A DNA stretch of 64,000 nt from Clostridiales bacterium (GCA_004557125.1 SFET01000001.1:1-64000), one strand, 5' to 3'. Counted from the stretch's first letter, positions 1-8,922 are shown. A program made the numbers and translations. Notes: generated by a model not told the origin, from the letters alone.

Positions 1-1
1 C

Positions 2-433
2 GTGCATCTGGCGAGGGCGAGCACCGGCGGCGTGCGCTTCGGCGGCTACTCCACCGCGACGGAGGACAACCCGAAGTTCGAGTGCGACTACCCGGCCTAC
101 CTCTACGGCGGCATCGCACAGATCGGCGACGGAAGCGGAGATTTGCTCGCGCTGATCGGCGTGCAGCACGGCAATGTCAGCAGCATGACTCTGACGGGCA
201 GCACCACGAACACGCTGGAAGTAACCTTCCCGCGCGCATTTGCATCGGCTCCGGATGTGGTGGCGACCTTCGACAGCAGCAGCATATCGAGTTTTTCCGG
301 CAGATGGGACTATCTGACACTCACCGTGTACAACATCACGGCGACCGGCTTTACGCTGCGCGTGCACAACGGCACAAGCACGACCTTTACGCCCGGACTA
401 CGCTGGATCGCAGTCGGGGTTCCGGCAAACTGA
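2..433 (+). CDS. Phage tail or receptor-binding protein, C-terminal part
   Basis: This frame is open from the window edge, so the true start lies outside and only the last 143 residues are seen. The end resembles the beta-sandwich of H-type lectin-like tail modules: a run of F-P-R-A-F-x-x-A-P-D-V followed by alternating beta strands, and an end with R-W-I-A-V-G-V, the W-I-A-x-G ending common in such domains. It is followed directly by an endolysin and a holin-like gene, the usual order at the late end of a phage. The likely role is host or surface recognition at the tail tip. The family call is by pattern only; a secreted carbohydrate-binding protein is the alternative. Confidence 0.5.
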   Translation: MHLARASTGGVRFGGYSTATEDNPKFECDYPAYLYGGIAQIGDGSGDLLALIGVQHGNVSSMTLTGSTTNTLEVTFPRAFASAPDVVATFDSSSISSFSGRWDYLTLTVYNITATGFTLRVHNGTSTTFTPGLRWIAVGVPAN

Positions 434-439
434 CGGACC

Positions 440-530
440 ATGCTGCGGCGGACGCAGAGCCGCGCCGCAGCATATGGATGAAGCGGAGAGATACAGCACG
501 AATTCCATTACATAGCGGCGTGCCGCTATG
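440..530 (+). terminator. Two hairpins between tail gene and endolysin
   Basis: A perfect 11-bp stem (440-450 with 463-473, arms ATGCTGCGGCG and CGCCGCAGCAT) is followed by a second perfect 9-bp stem (511-519 with 522-530, arms CATAGCGGC and GCCGCTATG, 2-base loop). Neither has a T tract, so a processing or partial-termination site is as likely as a true terminator. Confidence 0.4.
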
Positions 531-571
531 GCGCCCCGGCGGCGCAAGAACAGGAAAGGATGAGATACGAT

Positions 572-1753
572 ATGGCAGTATTGATCGGATCGGCAAGGAT
601 TGACGAGCGCGGCAGGATCAGCGGCGGCAGCGCCGGAGATCAGACCGGCAGCGAGGTTGCCACCCAGAACTGGTATCTGCATTCCAAGGGCTGGCGGGTA
701 CTGCGGGCAATCGACGCCTCCCAGCGCAGGAAGATCGCAGCGGCCATGCGCGCAGCCTGCAAAAACGACAACATCGGCTACGACCAGGGCCAGCGCAACA
801 CGCTGTACAGCCTGGCGGCGAAGGTAGACTTCGACCCGTCGAAGGTGACGGCGAAGTGCGAAACGGACTGTTCCGCGCTGGTGCGGGTGTGCTGCGCCTA
901 CGCCGGGATCTCCGTAAAGGACTTTATCACCTCAAACGAAGCGGGCGTTCTGCTGGCCTCCGGAGCGTTTCGCGAGCTCACAGGGGACAAATATGCCGCA
1001 CAGTCGGCCTACCTTGCGGAGGGCGACATCCTGGTTACGAAAACCAAGGGCCACACGGTGGTGGTGCTGTCGGATGGTTCCAAGGTGGAACCGGACGCGA
1101 CCGCGTCTGTCGTCCGGCTGGGCGACCGCATCCTGAAGAACGGCATGGAGGGCGCGGACGTGAAGGAGCTGCAGCAGATGCTGATCTCCCTGGGGAGCAA
1201 CCTGAGCGTCACCGGCGAATACGACGACTCCACCGAGATTGCGGTGCGCGCCTTCCAACAGACCCACGGCTGCGAGGTGGACGGTGAGACCGGGCCGGAG
1301 ACCCTCGCCGCACTGGATGCCGCGCTGGCGGCGGGCGCGGAGGAGGATCCGGTGAACGCGACCCGCGTGGAGATCTTCGGCGGCAGCGCCTACGTGCGCG
1401 CAGAGCCCAACACCAGCGGAAAAATCCTGGGCGTTGTGCGCAGCGGCGACGCGCTGCCCTACGGCGGACGTCAGAGTACCGACGGCTGGAACCTGGTTCG
1501 GTACAGCGACGCCGACGGCTGGGTCAGCGGCAGATACAGTCGCCTGGCCGGTGCGCAGTACGTGCGGATCGCAAACGGCAACTGCAATGTGCGCACGGAG
1601 CCGAGCACCAGCGGCCGGATCCTGGGAACCGCCCATGCGGGCGACATTCTGCCGTACCTGGGACGGACCTCCGCCGACGGCTGGATGCTGGTCCGGTACA
1701 ACGGGGCCGACGGCTGGGTCAGCGGCAGGTACAGCGCGCTCCTCGCGGACTGA
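572..1753 (+). CDS. Phage endolysin: NlpC/P60-like domain, peptidoglycan-binding domain, two SH3 domains
   Basis: The product is a cell-wall hydrolase that would release phage progeny by cutting peptidoglycan. The N-terminal ~185 residues carry C-E-T-D-C-S-A-L-V-R, with the likely catalytic Cys before S-A-L, and a later K-G-H-T-V-V-V-L with the likely catalytic His, as in phage NlpC/P60-type endolysins. A PG_binding_1-like repeat follows (V-K-E-L-Q-Q-M-L ... D-G-E-T-G-P-E-T), then two SH3b repeats, each ending D-G-W-V-S-G-R-Y-S. I chose the ATG at 572 because GGAAAGG (553-559) is 12 bases upstream; the in-frame ATG at 560 touches that site. The holin-like gene starts 3 bases after the stop. 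Confidence 0.85.
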   Translation: MAVLIGSARIDERGRISGGSAGDQTGSEVATQNWYLHSKGWRVLRAIDASQRRKIAAAMRAACKNDNIGYDQGQRNTLYSLAAKVDFDPSKVTAKCETDCSALVRVCCAYAGISVKDFITSNEAGVLLASGAFRELTGDKYAAQSAYLAEGDILVTKTKGHTVVVLSDGSKVEPDATASVVRLGDRILKNGMEGADVKELQQMLISLGSNLSVTGEYDDSTEIAVRAFQQTHGCEVDGETGPETLAALDAALAAGAEEDPVNATRVEIFGGSAYVRAEPNTSGKILGVVRSGDALPYGGRQSTDGWNLVRYSDADGWVSGRYSRLAGAQYVRIANGNCNVRTEPSTSGRILGTAHAGDILPYLGRTSADGWMLVRYNGADGWVSGRYSALLAD

Positions 1754-1756
1754 TCC

Positions 1757-2065
1757 ATGGAAGGCATCACCCTCGGGGAGATCTGGGCCGGGCTGCTGGC
1801 GGCGGCCGCAGCCCTGGTCTCCCTGGCCAAGGCCTGGGACATCATCGCCGCGCGCATGAAGCCCCAGAAGGAGCTGCGGGATCGTGTCGCGGAGCACGAC
1901 CGCAGAATCGAGCGCAGCGAGGCGCGCCTGAAGGATCAGGAGGAGGCCAACGCCGTGATCTTTCGTGCGCTCTACGCCCAGATCAACCACGAAATCAGTG
2001 GCAACGGCGACGAGATCCTGCGCCGCAGCCGGGATGAGATCCAGGACTATCTGACCCGGCGCTGA
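1757..2065 (+). CDS. Holin-like / XhlA-type membrane protein
   Basis: This is a 102-residue protein with one N-terminal hydrophobic helix (about residues 8-26, rich in Ala and Leu) followed by a highly charged helical tail rich in Arg and Glu that is likely to form a coiled coil. Size, topology and position right after an endolysin fit phage holins or the haemolysin XhlA-like family, which help the endolysin reach the wall. XhlA proteins usually carry the membrane segment at the C-terminus, so the exact family is uncertain. The gene starts 3 bases after the endolysin stop and is the last phage-like gene before chromosomal genes. Confidence 0.55.
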   Translation: MEGITLGEIWAGLLAAAAALVSLAKAWDIIAARMKPQKELRDRVAEHDRRIERSEARLKDQEEANAVIFRALYAQINHEISGNGDEILRRSRDEIQDYLTRR

Positions 2066-2151
2066 ACAATCTTTTCTCCAGGGCGTTTCTTTTGCGGGCA
2101 AAAGGTGGATATATAGGCAGAAATACATACGCTCGAAAGGAAATGAAAACC

Positions 2152-2610
2152 ATGCTGGAAATTCAAACCAAGGCTCCGGACTTTACCCTGCAGGACAAGG
2201 ACGGCAACGACGTTCGCCTGTCCGACTTCGCCGGCCGGAAGGTAATCCTCTACTTCTATCCCCGGGACAACACCCCCGGCTGCACCCGTCAGGCCTGCGC
2301 CTTTGCCGCCGCCTACGAGGGCTTCCGCACGCTGAACGCAGTGGTCATCGGCGTCAGCAAGGACTCCGTCGCTTCCCACCAGCGCTTCGCGGAGAAGTAC
2401 AATCTGCCCTTCATCCTGCTCTCCGATCCGGAGCACAGCGTGATCGAGGCCTACGGCGCGTGGCAGGAGAAGAAGAACTACGGCAAGGTCAGCATGGGCA
2501 CCGTGCGCTGCACCTATATCATCGGCGAGGACGGCCTGATCGAGAAGGTCATGCCGAAGGTCAAGCCCGACACCAACGCCCAGGAGATCCTTGCGTACCT
2601 GCAGGGCTGA
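2152..2610 (+). CDS. bcp: Thioredoxin-dependent peroxiredoxin, Bcp/PrxQ type
   Basis: The enzyme reduces hydrogen peroxide and organic hydroperoxides in the cytoplasm, using thioredoxin to regenerate. The 152-residue length is normal. The active site is P-G-C-T-R-Q-A-C: the peroxidatic Cys follows N-T-P-G and the resolving Cys sits five residues later, the atypical 2-Cys arrangement of Bcp. The start is the ATG at 2152, 9 bases after AAAGGAAA (2136-2143); an ATG at 2143 is too close to that site. The gene stands alone after the phage-like genes and ends in a strong terminator. A peroxidase fits an anaerobe that carries oxygen-sensitive CODH/ACS. Confidence 0.93.
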   Translation: MLEIQTKAPDFTLQDKDGNDVRLSDFAGRKVILYFYPRDNTPGCTRQACAFAAAYEGFRTLNAVVIGVSKDSVASHQRFAEKYNLPFILLSDPEHSVIEAYGAWQEKKNYGKVSMGTVRCTYIIGEDGLIEKVMPKVKPDTNAQEILAYLQG

Positions 2611-2625
2611 GCCCGGGCACAAACA

Positions 2626-2666
2626 GCGGCGCCCGAAGCGGAATTAACCGCTTCGGGCGCCGCTTT
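2626..2666 (+). terminator. Terminator after bcp, bidirectional
   Basis: A perfect 16-bp stem (2626-2641 with 2648-2663) has a 6-base AATTAA loop and a short T run after it. It sits between two convergent genes and could serve both. Confidence 0.85.
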
Positions 2667-2727
2667 CATGCAGACACCGGACGCAGGCCTCCTGCCCGCA
2701 GGCAGGCGAAGCTACGCGCCCTATGAT

Positions 2728-3600
2728 TTACAGGGTCTCCCGGAACCAGGCGATGGTGTCCTCGGTGATGCGCACCAGCTGGGCGTCGTCGCCGCTGAAC
2801 ACGCCGAAGGTGTGGCCCGCACCCTCGATCATATCCACGCGGGCATCGGGGCTGTTGACCAGCGCATCGACGATCTGCTGCGCGGTCTCCGGAACGACGG
2901 TGGTATCATCCGAACCCTGGATCGCCAGGAAGGGGATGGTGATGTTGGCAGCCTCGGCGTCGTAGTCGATGTTCATGGAGCACTCATAGTATTCGGGGGA
3001 CTGCTTCAGCGGCTCGCGCCAGTCGTAGGTCACCTCGTAATAGCCGTTGGCCTTGGCGATCTCGTACTGCTCCGCATCGCTGCCCTTCTGGCTGTACGCG
3101 CCGGCCCAGGTCAGTGCGGACTTGAACACGTCGCTGCGGGCCGCGGTGAGGATGGTCAGACGGCCGCCCTGGCTCCAGCCCATGATGCCCACGCGATCCA
3201 TATCGACGGCGCCGAGGGTCGCCAGGTAGTCGTAGCAGGTCAGCGCGTCCGCAACGCCCTTGTCATAGGTGAAATCAATGTAATCCTCGGTAGAATCGCC
3301 GTTGCCGATGTAGTCGAAGCGGATGGTGGCGATGCCGGCCTTGGCCAGCTCGGGCGCGGTGTAATCGTAGGCATTGCCCGCCTCGTGACGGGTGGAGCCG
3401 TTGCCGTGCAGCATGACCACGGCCGGGAAGGTCTCGCCCTCGGCGCCCTCGGGCACGGTCACGGTGGCGGGGATCTGGTGGTCGCCCGCATCGATCATCA
3501 CGTCGGTCTCCGTGTAGGTGTAGGCGGTCTCCTCCGCCAGGACGGGCATGGCAATCGCCAGCACCGCCAGGACGAGTACGAAAGCAAACAGTTTCTTCAT
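2728..3600 (-). CDS. Secreted alpha/beta hydrolase
   Basis: This is a 290-residue serine hydrolase with an N-terminal signal peptide (K-K-L start, long Ala/Val/Leu core, cleavage near V-L-A-E at residue 23). The oxyanion segment is V-V-M-L-H-G-N-G-S. The nucleophile elbow is G-W-S-Q-G-G, the acid is likely the Asp of I-Q-G-S-D-D, and the His is in G-A-G-H-T-F-G, so the triad is complete. Family members include dienelactone-hydrolase-like and carboxylesterase-like enzymes; the substrate cannot be told. A GAGGAGGAA site precedes the ATG. It is monocistronic, convergent with bcp, with its own promoter at 3650-3678. Confidence 0.8.
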   Translation of the reverse strand: MKKLFAFVLVLAVLAIAMPVLAEETAYTYTETDVMIDAGDHQIPATVTVPEGAEGETFPAVVMLHGNGSTRHEAGNAYDYTAPELAKAGIATIRFDYIGNGDSTEDYIDFTYDKGVADALTCYDYLATLGAVDMDRVGIMGWSQGGRLTILTAARSDVFKSALTWAGAYSQKGSDAEQYEIAKANGYYEVTYDWREPLKQSPEYYECSMNIDYDAEAANITIPFLAIQGSDDTTVVPETAQQIVDALVNSPDARVDMIEGAGHTFGVFSGDDAQLVRITEDTIAWFRETL

Positions 3601-3649
3601 TTGTCATTCCTCCTCTGTCTTTTGCGGCCACTCGTGCGGCCGCAACTCC

Positions 3650-3678
3650 ATTATAGCATCGCAGCGACGGCCGGGCAA
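3650..3678 (-). promoter_or_regulatory. SigA-type promoter of the secreted hydrolase
   Basis: Reading leftward, a -35 TTGCCC (3678-3673), a 17-base spacer and a perfect -10 TATAAT (3655-3650) lie about 50 bases before the start codon. Confidence 0.75.
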
Positions 3679-3770
3679 GCAAATCCGCGGGTTCGAATGC
3701 TTATCATCATATAAAGAAGGTCGGAAAAATTCTCAAATGCCGCCGGTGTGCGTCACCGTCACGCCCGGGC

Positions 3771-3805
3771 AAAGAAGGGAGCCGCACGCGATGGCGTGCG
3801 GCTCC
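3771..3805 (-). terminator. Terminator of glmS
   Basis: A perfect 12-bp stem (3778-3789 with 3794-3805) with a 4-base loop is followed, leftward, by a T-rich stretch (3777-3771). It lies 14 bases past the glmS stop. Confidence 0.85.
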
Positions 3806-3818
3806 TGCTGCGGATGCG

Positions 3819-5657
3819 TCACTCCACCGTGACGCTCTTGGCGAGGTTGCGGGGCTTATCCACGTCCAGGCCCTTGGTGATGCTCAGGTAGTAGCCCAGC
3901 AGCTGCAACGGAATCACCGCCAGGCTGGCCGTGAAGTGGGAATCCGTCTTGGGGATGTACACGGTGAAGTCCGCGGTGTCCTCGGTGTTGTAGTTGCCGT
4001 AGTTGGTGATGCCCATCAGGTATGCGCCACGGCTCTTGCATTCGGCCATGTTGCTGATCATCTTCTCGTAGAGCTCCTCCTGGGTGAGGATGCCGATCAC
4101 CAGCGTGCCATTCTCGATCAGGCTGATGGTGCCGTGCTTGAGCTCGCCGGCGGCATAGGCCTCGGAGTGCACGTAGCTGATCTCCTTCATCTTCAGGCTG
4201 CCCTCCAGGCTGATGGCATAGTCGATGCCGCGACCGATGAAGAAGGCCTCCCGGGCGTTGGAGAACTTGGCGGCGAACCACTGGATGCGCTCCTTGTCCT
4301 CGATCACGCGCTCGATCTTCTCCGGAATGGTGCGCAGCTCGGTGAGCAGGCGGACATACTCGGCCTCGTCGATCGTGCCCCGGGCGCCCGCCATCGCGAT
4401 GGACAGCAGATAGCCCACGATCAGCTGGGTGCTGTACGCCTTGGTGGTGGCCACGGCGATCTCCGGGCCGGCGTAGGTGTAGATCACGTGATCTGCCTCG
4501 CGGGCGATGGACGAACCCACCACATTCACGATGGCCAGCGTATCCACGCCCTGGCGCTTCGCCTCCCGCAGCGCCGCCAGACTGTCGGCGGTCTCGCCGC
4601 TCTGGCTGATGATGACCACCAGCGATTTGGGTGAGAGCAGCGGCTTGCGATAGCGGAATTCGGATGCGATGTCCACGCGCACCGGAATGCGCGCCAGATC
4701 CTCCATCACGTACTGGGTGACCACGCCCACATGGTAGGCGGAGCCGCAGGCCACGATGTGCACCTGCTCGTAGCCGCGCAGCATCTCCTCGGTGACGCCG
4801 GCCTCGGTCAGATCCGCGCGGCCGTCGCGCACGATGGAATTGATGGTGTCCATCACCACGCGGGGCTGCTCGTGGATCTCCTTGATCATGAAGTGCTCAA
4901 AGCCGGCCTTCTCGGCGGACTCCGCATCCCAGGTGATCTGCACGGGGTGCTTCTCGATGGGCTCCTGGTCCACGGTGCAGAAGCGCACCGTGCCCTTGCC
5001 CAGGCGCGCGATCTCCATGTTGTCGATGTAATAGACGCTGCGGGTGTGCTTGAGGATCGCCGGCACGTCCGAAGCCAGATAGGAGGCGTCGTCCTCCACG
5101 CCGATGATCATCGGGCTGTCGCGCCGGGTGGCGAAGATCTCGCCCGGATAGTCCTTGAACATGATCGCCAGGGCGTAGGAGCCGCGGATGCGCATCATGC
5201 TGCGGGCCATGGCCTCCACCGGGCCGCCCTTGTACTTCTTATAATAGTAGTCGATCAGCTTGGTGGCCACCTCGGTGTCGGTCTGGCCGTAGAAGGTGTA
5301 GCCGTTCTTGATCAGCTTTTCCCGCAGGAACTGATAGTTTTCGATGATGCCGTTGTGCACAAGCACCACGGTGTTGTCGTCGCTGTGGTGGGGATGGGCG
5401 TTTTCGGTGGAGGGTTCGCCGTGGGTCGCCCAGCGGGTGTGGCCGATGCCGCAGCCGCCCTTGAGCGCCGTGCCGCCATCGGTCTTTTCCTGAAGCACCT
5501 TCAAACGGCCCTTCGCCTTCACAATTTCGATGGGCTTATCGCCGTCGCGCACCGCAAGCCCCGCGGAATCATAGCCGCGATATTCCAGCTTGGACAGGCC
5601 CTCCAGCAGGATGGGCGCCGCCAGCTCGTTTCCGATGTATCCAACAATGCCGCACAT
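3819..5657 (-). CDS. glmS: Glutamine-fructose-6-phosphate aminotransferase (isomerizing)
   Basis: GlmS makes glucosamine-6-phosphate from fructose-6-phosphate and glutamine, the first step to UDP-GlcNAc for peptidoglycan. The 612-residue length is typical. The N-terminal glutaminase domain starts M-C-G-I-V-G-Y-I-G with the nucleophilic Cys directly after Met, and has R-G-Y-D-S-A-G and G-H-T-R-W-A-T-H-G. Two SIS sugar-isomerase domains follow (I-V-A-C-G-S-A-Y-H; S-Q-S-G-E-T-A-D; F-I-G-R-G). The protein ends P-R-N-L-A-K-S-V-T-V-E, the classical GlmS C-terminus. It is monocistronic with its own promoter and terminator; pgi, which makes its substrate, is at 28683. Confidence 0.97.
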   Translation of the reverse strand: MCGIVGYIGNELAAPILLEGLSKLEYRGYDSAGLAVRDGDKPIEIVKAKGRLKVLQEKTDGGTALKGGCGIGHTRWATHGEPSTENAHPHHSDDNTVVLVHNGIIENYQFLREKLIKNGYTFYGQTDTEVATKLIDYYYKKYKGGPVEAMARSMMRIRGSYALAIMFKDYPGEIFATRRDSPMIIGVEDDASYLASDVPAILKHTRSVYYIDNMEIARLGKGTVRFCTVDQEPIEKHPVQITWDAESAEKAGFEHFMIKEIHEQPRVVMDTINSIVRDGRADLTEAGVTEEMLRGYEQVHIVACGSAYHVGVVTQYVMEDLARIPVRVDIASEFRYRKPLLSPKSLVVIISQSGETADSLAALREAKRQGVDTLAIVNVVGSSIAREADHVIYTYAGPEIAVATTKAYSTQLIVGYLLSIAMAGARGTIDEAEYVRLLTELRTIPEKIERVIEDKERIQWFAAKFSNAREAFFIGRGIDYAISLEGSLKMKEISYVHSEAYAAGELKHGTISLIENGTLVIGILTQEELYEKMISNMAECKSRGAYLMGITNYGNYNTEDTADFTVYIPKTDSHFTASLAVIPLQLLGYYLSITKGLDVDKPRNLAKSVTVE

Positions 5658-5767
5658 ATTTCAAACCTCCGTCTCTGAGAATCGCCTTCGCCTGTCCTTC
5701 AGGCCGGCGGGCAAGGATTCCCCCATTGAAGTCCGGATACCGATGTAAGTGGGATAACCCATGATCC

Positions 5768-5796
5768 ATTATAAACCGTCCCGCGCAATCTGTCAA
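5768..5796 (-). promoter_or_regulatory. Consensus promoter of glmS with ~105-base leader
   Basis: A perfect -35 TTGACA (5796-5791), exactly 17 bases, and a perfect -10 TATAAT (5773-5768) face glmS. The leader is only about 105 bases. I do not see the AGCGCC-type core or the length needed for a glmS ribozyme. The rest of the 5658-5991 gap holds the divergent PBP promoter and nothing else I can name. Confidence 0.88.
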
Positions 5797-5925
5797 TTTC
5801 TGCGGAACCGCGCCGCGTTGCGCCGCGTCCAAGCATTATACGTTTTACGGGGCCTGCGCGATGCCCCGCCTCCATATTTTAACTGCAAAAAAGCGTCCAG
5901 GTCATTAAATTGCCACCAAATTGCG

Positions 5926-5954
5926 CTGCACGGATCCAATTTCTGTGCTATAAT
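5926..5954 (+). promoter_or_regulatory. Promoter of the class A PBP gene
   Basis: TATAAT at 5949-5954 lies 37 bases before the start codon. The -35 is weak (CTGCAC at 5926-5931 with a 17-base spacer). Confidence 0.55.
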
Positions 5955-5991
5955 GTTGCTACGATACATAGGAATCAACTCCGGAGGAAAT

Positions 5992-8391
5992 ATGAGTTTC
6001 AAATATGCACTGTTCAAACCCAGGGAGTCCGATCGGAATTTTCTGATTTCCGTCGTACTGATGACCGCGAAGATGCTCCTCTTCGCCGTCCTGGTGATCT
6101 CCCTGGCCGGCGCGGGCCTGGTGAGCGGCGTCGCCAAGGCGTGGGTGGACACCTGCCCCGATCTGGAGATCGAAAAGATCGGCGCCCAGTCCCTCACCTC
6201 CTTCATCTACGACAAGAACGGCAACCTGGTCACCGAGTTCAAGGGCTCGGAGAACCGCATCTATGTGGACTACGAGGACATTCCCCAGCAGCTGATCAAC
6301 GCGGTCATCGCCATCGAGGACGCCCGCTTCAACGAGCACCACGGCGTGGACATCAAGCGCATGGCCGGCGCGATGCTGCACAACCTCACCGGCGGCGATC
6401 TGCAGGGCGCGTCCACCATCACCTGCCAGCTGGTCAAGCTGACGCTGCTCAATTCCGACCAGACCTACAAGCGCAAGGTGCAGGAGGCCTATCTGGCCCT
6501 GCAGGTGGAGGATAAGCTGACCAAGCAGGAGATCCTGGAGGCCTATCTGAACGTGATCTACCTGGGCGGCGCCAACTACGGCGTGAAGATCGCGGCCCAG
6601 GACTACTTCGGCAAGGATCTCAGCCAGCTCTCCCTGCGCGAGTGCGCCTGCATCGCGGCCATCATCCGCAATCCCTACCGCTACAACCCCCGCAGAAACT
6701 ACTACGTCTACGAGAGCTCCGAGCTGATCGACAAGCGCACCAACTACGTGCTCGAGGAGATGCTCGACCAGGGCCTGATCACCGAGGAGGAGTGCAACGC
6801 TGCCAAGGCCGAGCAGCTCCACGTGCTGGAGACCTCCACGGCCTCCTCCGACGCCATGTACGACAACGCCTACTACGTGGAGTACTCCATCTACGACGTT
6901 GTGACCAAGATGCTGCGCGTCGAGGGCCTGGAGGACACCTCCTCCAACCGCAGCAGCATGGAGACCAAGCTGCGCAACGGCGGCTACATCATCTACACCT
7001 CCCTGGATCCCGAGGTCCAGTCCGCCGTGCAGGACACCATCACCAACTGGTCCCGCTATCCGGCCATGCGCTACGCCAACGATTCCTCCACCCAGTCCTC
7101 GCTGGGCGGCGGCGAATATCTGACCGTGGTGCAGCCCCAGGCCGCCGCAGCGGTGATCAACTGGCACACCGGCGAGCTGGTGGCCGTGGTGGGCGGGCGC
7201 AGCGAGCCCGTCCAGAAGAAGCAGCTCAACCGTGCCTATCAGCTGGAGATGCCGGTGGGCTCGTCCCTCAAGCCGCTCTCGGTCTACGGCCCGGCCTTCG
7301 ATATGGGCTACTCCCCCGGCACGCCGGTGCTGAACCTGCCCATTGAAATCAACGGCTGGAACAGCGAAAACGGCTACCCGAACAACTTCTCCGGCGATTC
7401 CTTCACCGGCGTGGAATCCATGCGCGTGGCGCTCAACAAGTCCCACAACACCTCCACCGCCCACGCCCTGATGGACTACGTCGGCATCGAAAACTCCGTC
7501 ACCTACCTGCTGAAGCTGGGCATCGATCCCGACCACATCCTGGCCACGGGCGCGGGCCTCGCGCTGGGCTCCTCGGGCGTGTCGATGATCGAGCTGGCCA
7601 CGGCCTACGGCGCGGTGGCCAACGGCGGCACCTATCTGGAATCCTGCGCCTTCACGCAGGTGCTCAACCCCGACGGCACGGTGTACATCGACGTGACCGA
7701 GGTGCAGCAGACCCGCCAGGTCTTTAATCCCTCCACCGCCTACCAGCTGGTGGACTGCCTGATCGGCTGCGTGTCCGACCAGGGCACCGGCTCCCAGGCG
7801 GTGTTCTCCGACATCACCGTCGCGGGCAAGACCGGCACCAATTCCAACAACATCGGCGTGACCTTCGCCGGCATGACCGGCTACTACGCCGGCGCGGTGT
7901 GGATCGGCTCGGACTACTACAAGCCGCTGGAGTCCAGCGCAACCGGCTCCAGCGCTGCAGCGCCCCTCTGGGCCGCGATGATGCAGCAGGTGCATTCTCT
8001 CACCGGCTGCACCGTGGATCGCGACATCATGTCCGGCTCCGCCTCCGATTACGGGCTGTTCATGGAGACGGTGTGCGGCGTGTCCGGCATGCTGCCCACC
8101 TCCGCCTGCCAGAACGACGTCAACGGCTACGCCCTGGTGACCGACTACTACACCGCCGACAGCCGCCCCACCGCCTACTGCAACATGCACCGCGCGGTGA
8201 CGGTGTGCCGCAAGAGCGGCATGGTGGCCTCGAACAGCTGCCGCAGCACCATGGTGGTGGGCATCATCTACATCCCCGAAGGACACCCCTTGCGCAACGC
8301 CTCCGACATGGACACGGTGCAGGGCTACTTCTACGGCGCATCCACCAGCGAATACTCCGCCGGCATCGGCGTCTGCACCCAGTGCGGATGA
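5992..8391 (+). CDS. Class A penicillin-binding protein (transglycosylase/transpeptidase)
   Basis: This is a bifunctional peptidoglycan synthase that polymerises and cross-links the wall outside the membrane. The start is the ATG at 5992 after GGAGG (5983-5987), giving 799 residues. A membrane anchor spans about residues 22-45. The GT51 glycosyltransferase domain has E-D-A-R-F-N-E-H-H-G-V-D (Glu near residue 109) and Q-G-A-S-T-I-T-C-Q-L-V-K. The transpeptidase has S424-S-L-K427, S484-H-N486 and K613-T-G615, so both active sites are intact. The C-terminal tail has several Cys pairs (V-C-x-x-S-G-x-x; ends C-T-Q-C-G), seen in clostridial PBP1-type proteins. It is monocistronic. Confidence 0.94.
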   Translation: MSFKYALFKPRESDRNFLISVVLMTAKMLLFAVLVISLAGAGLVSGVAKAWVDTCPDLEIEKIGAQSLTSFIYDKNGNLVTEFKGSENRIYVDYEDIPQQLINAVIAIEDARFNEHHGVDIKRMAGAMLHNLTGGDLQGASTITCQLVKLTLLNSDQTYKRKVQEAYLALQVEDKLTKQEILEAYLNVIYLGGANYGVKIAAQDYFGKDLSQLSLRECACIAAIIRNPYRYNPRRNYYVYESSELIDKRTNYVLEEMLDQGLITEEECNAAKAEQLHVLETSTASSDAMYDNAYYVEYSIYDVVTKMLRVEGLEDTSSNRSSMETKLRNGGYIIYTSLDPEVQSAVQDTITNWSRYPAMRYANDSSTQSSLGGGEYLTVVQPQAAAAVINWHTGELVAVVGGRSEPVQKKQLNRAYQLEMPVGSSLKPLSVYGPAFDMGYSPGTPVLNLPIEINGWNSENGYPNNFSGDSFTGVESMRVALNKSHNTSTAHALMDYVGIENSVTYLLKLGIDPDHILATGAGLALGSSGVSMIELATAYGAVANGGTYLESCAFTQVLNPDGTVYIDVTEVQQTRQVFNPSTAYQLVDCLIGCVSDQGTGSQAVFSDITVAGKTGTNSNNIGVTFAGMTGYYAGAVWIGSDYYKPLESSATGSSAAAPLWAAMMQQVHSLTGCTVDRDIMSGSASDYGLFMETVCGVSGMLPTSACQNDVNGYALVTDYYTADSRPTAYCNMHRAVTVCRKSGMVASNSCRSTMVVGIIYIPEGHPLRNASDMDTVQGYFYGASTSEYSAGIGVCTQCG

Positions 8392-8404
8392 CAAGGCGGC
8401 AATT

Positions 8405-8437
8405 CCCCGGCTTCCCATCGGAGCCGGGGTTTTCTTT
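8405..8437 (+). terminator. Terminator of the PBP gene
   Basis: An 8-bp GC stem (8405-8412 with 8422-8429) is followed by TTTTCTTTT. Confidence 0.85.
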
Positions 8438-8520
8438 TGTCTCCGATCCTCCGTCTGTGCGCATGATTACCACACCGGCAGGCATAGGATGCAGCAGATC
8501 TCGATTCAGGAGGGATATTC

Positions 8521-8922
8521 ATGCCGAGAACGCGCAAGAGCGCCGCGCTGGCGCTGCTCAAGGGCCTGCTGATCGCCGTCGCCCTCACCCTCGCCTGCAT
8601 GCTGCTGATGGCGGCGGCGCTGGTGGCCCTGCAAATGTCCGATCGCCTGCTGACCGTGCTCAACCAGATCGTCAAGCTCCTCGCCATCGCAGTGGGAACC
8701 TGCGTTGCCGTGCCTCGGGGCGGCTCCCGCGGACTGCTCACCGGCGTGGAGATTGCCCTTGTGTACATGGCGCTGGGCTACGCGATGTACGTGCTGCTGG
8801 GCGGCGGCAGCTTCGCCGTGGGCAACATGCTGGGCGAGATGCTGCTGGGCAGCGCTGTGGGCGCGGTCACGGGTGCAGTGCGCGCCAACCTCAGCCCCCG
8901 CCGCAGCCGCGTCAAGGTATAA
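8521..8922 (+). CDS. Small integral membrane protein, TIGR04086 (YrzE-like) type
   Basis: This is a 133-residue protein with about four hydrophobic helices (roughly residues 12-38, 46-64, 72-96 and 99-118) and a basic C-terminus (S-P-R-R-S-R-V-K-V). Length, topology and Gly/Ala-rich helices fit the TIGR04086 family, which has no known function. AGGAGG precedes the ATG by 7 bases. The gene sits alone between the PBP terminator and uvrB; its stop codon overlaps the TATAAT in front of the SOS box, so reading past its end would run into uvrB. Confidence 0.6.
   Translation: MPRTRKSAALALLKGLLIAVALTLACMLLMAAALVALQMSDRLLTVLNQIVKLLAIAVGTCVAVPRGGSRGLLTGVEIALVYMALGYAMYVLLGGGSFAVGNMLGEMLLGSAVGAVTGAVRANLSPRRSRVKV

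Noticed and set aside
5658..5767. glmS ribozyme upstream of glmS
   Set aside because: The leader is only about 105 bases and lacks the conserved core; only small hairpins are present.
5959..8418. A leftward open frame of about 820 codons over the PBP gene
   Set aside because: This is the same GC effect; the sense gene has full catalytic motifs.
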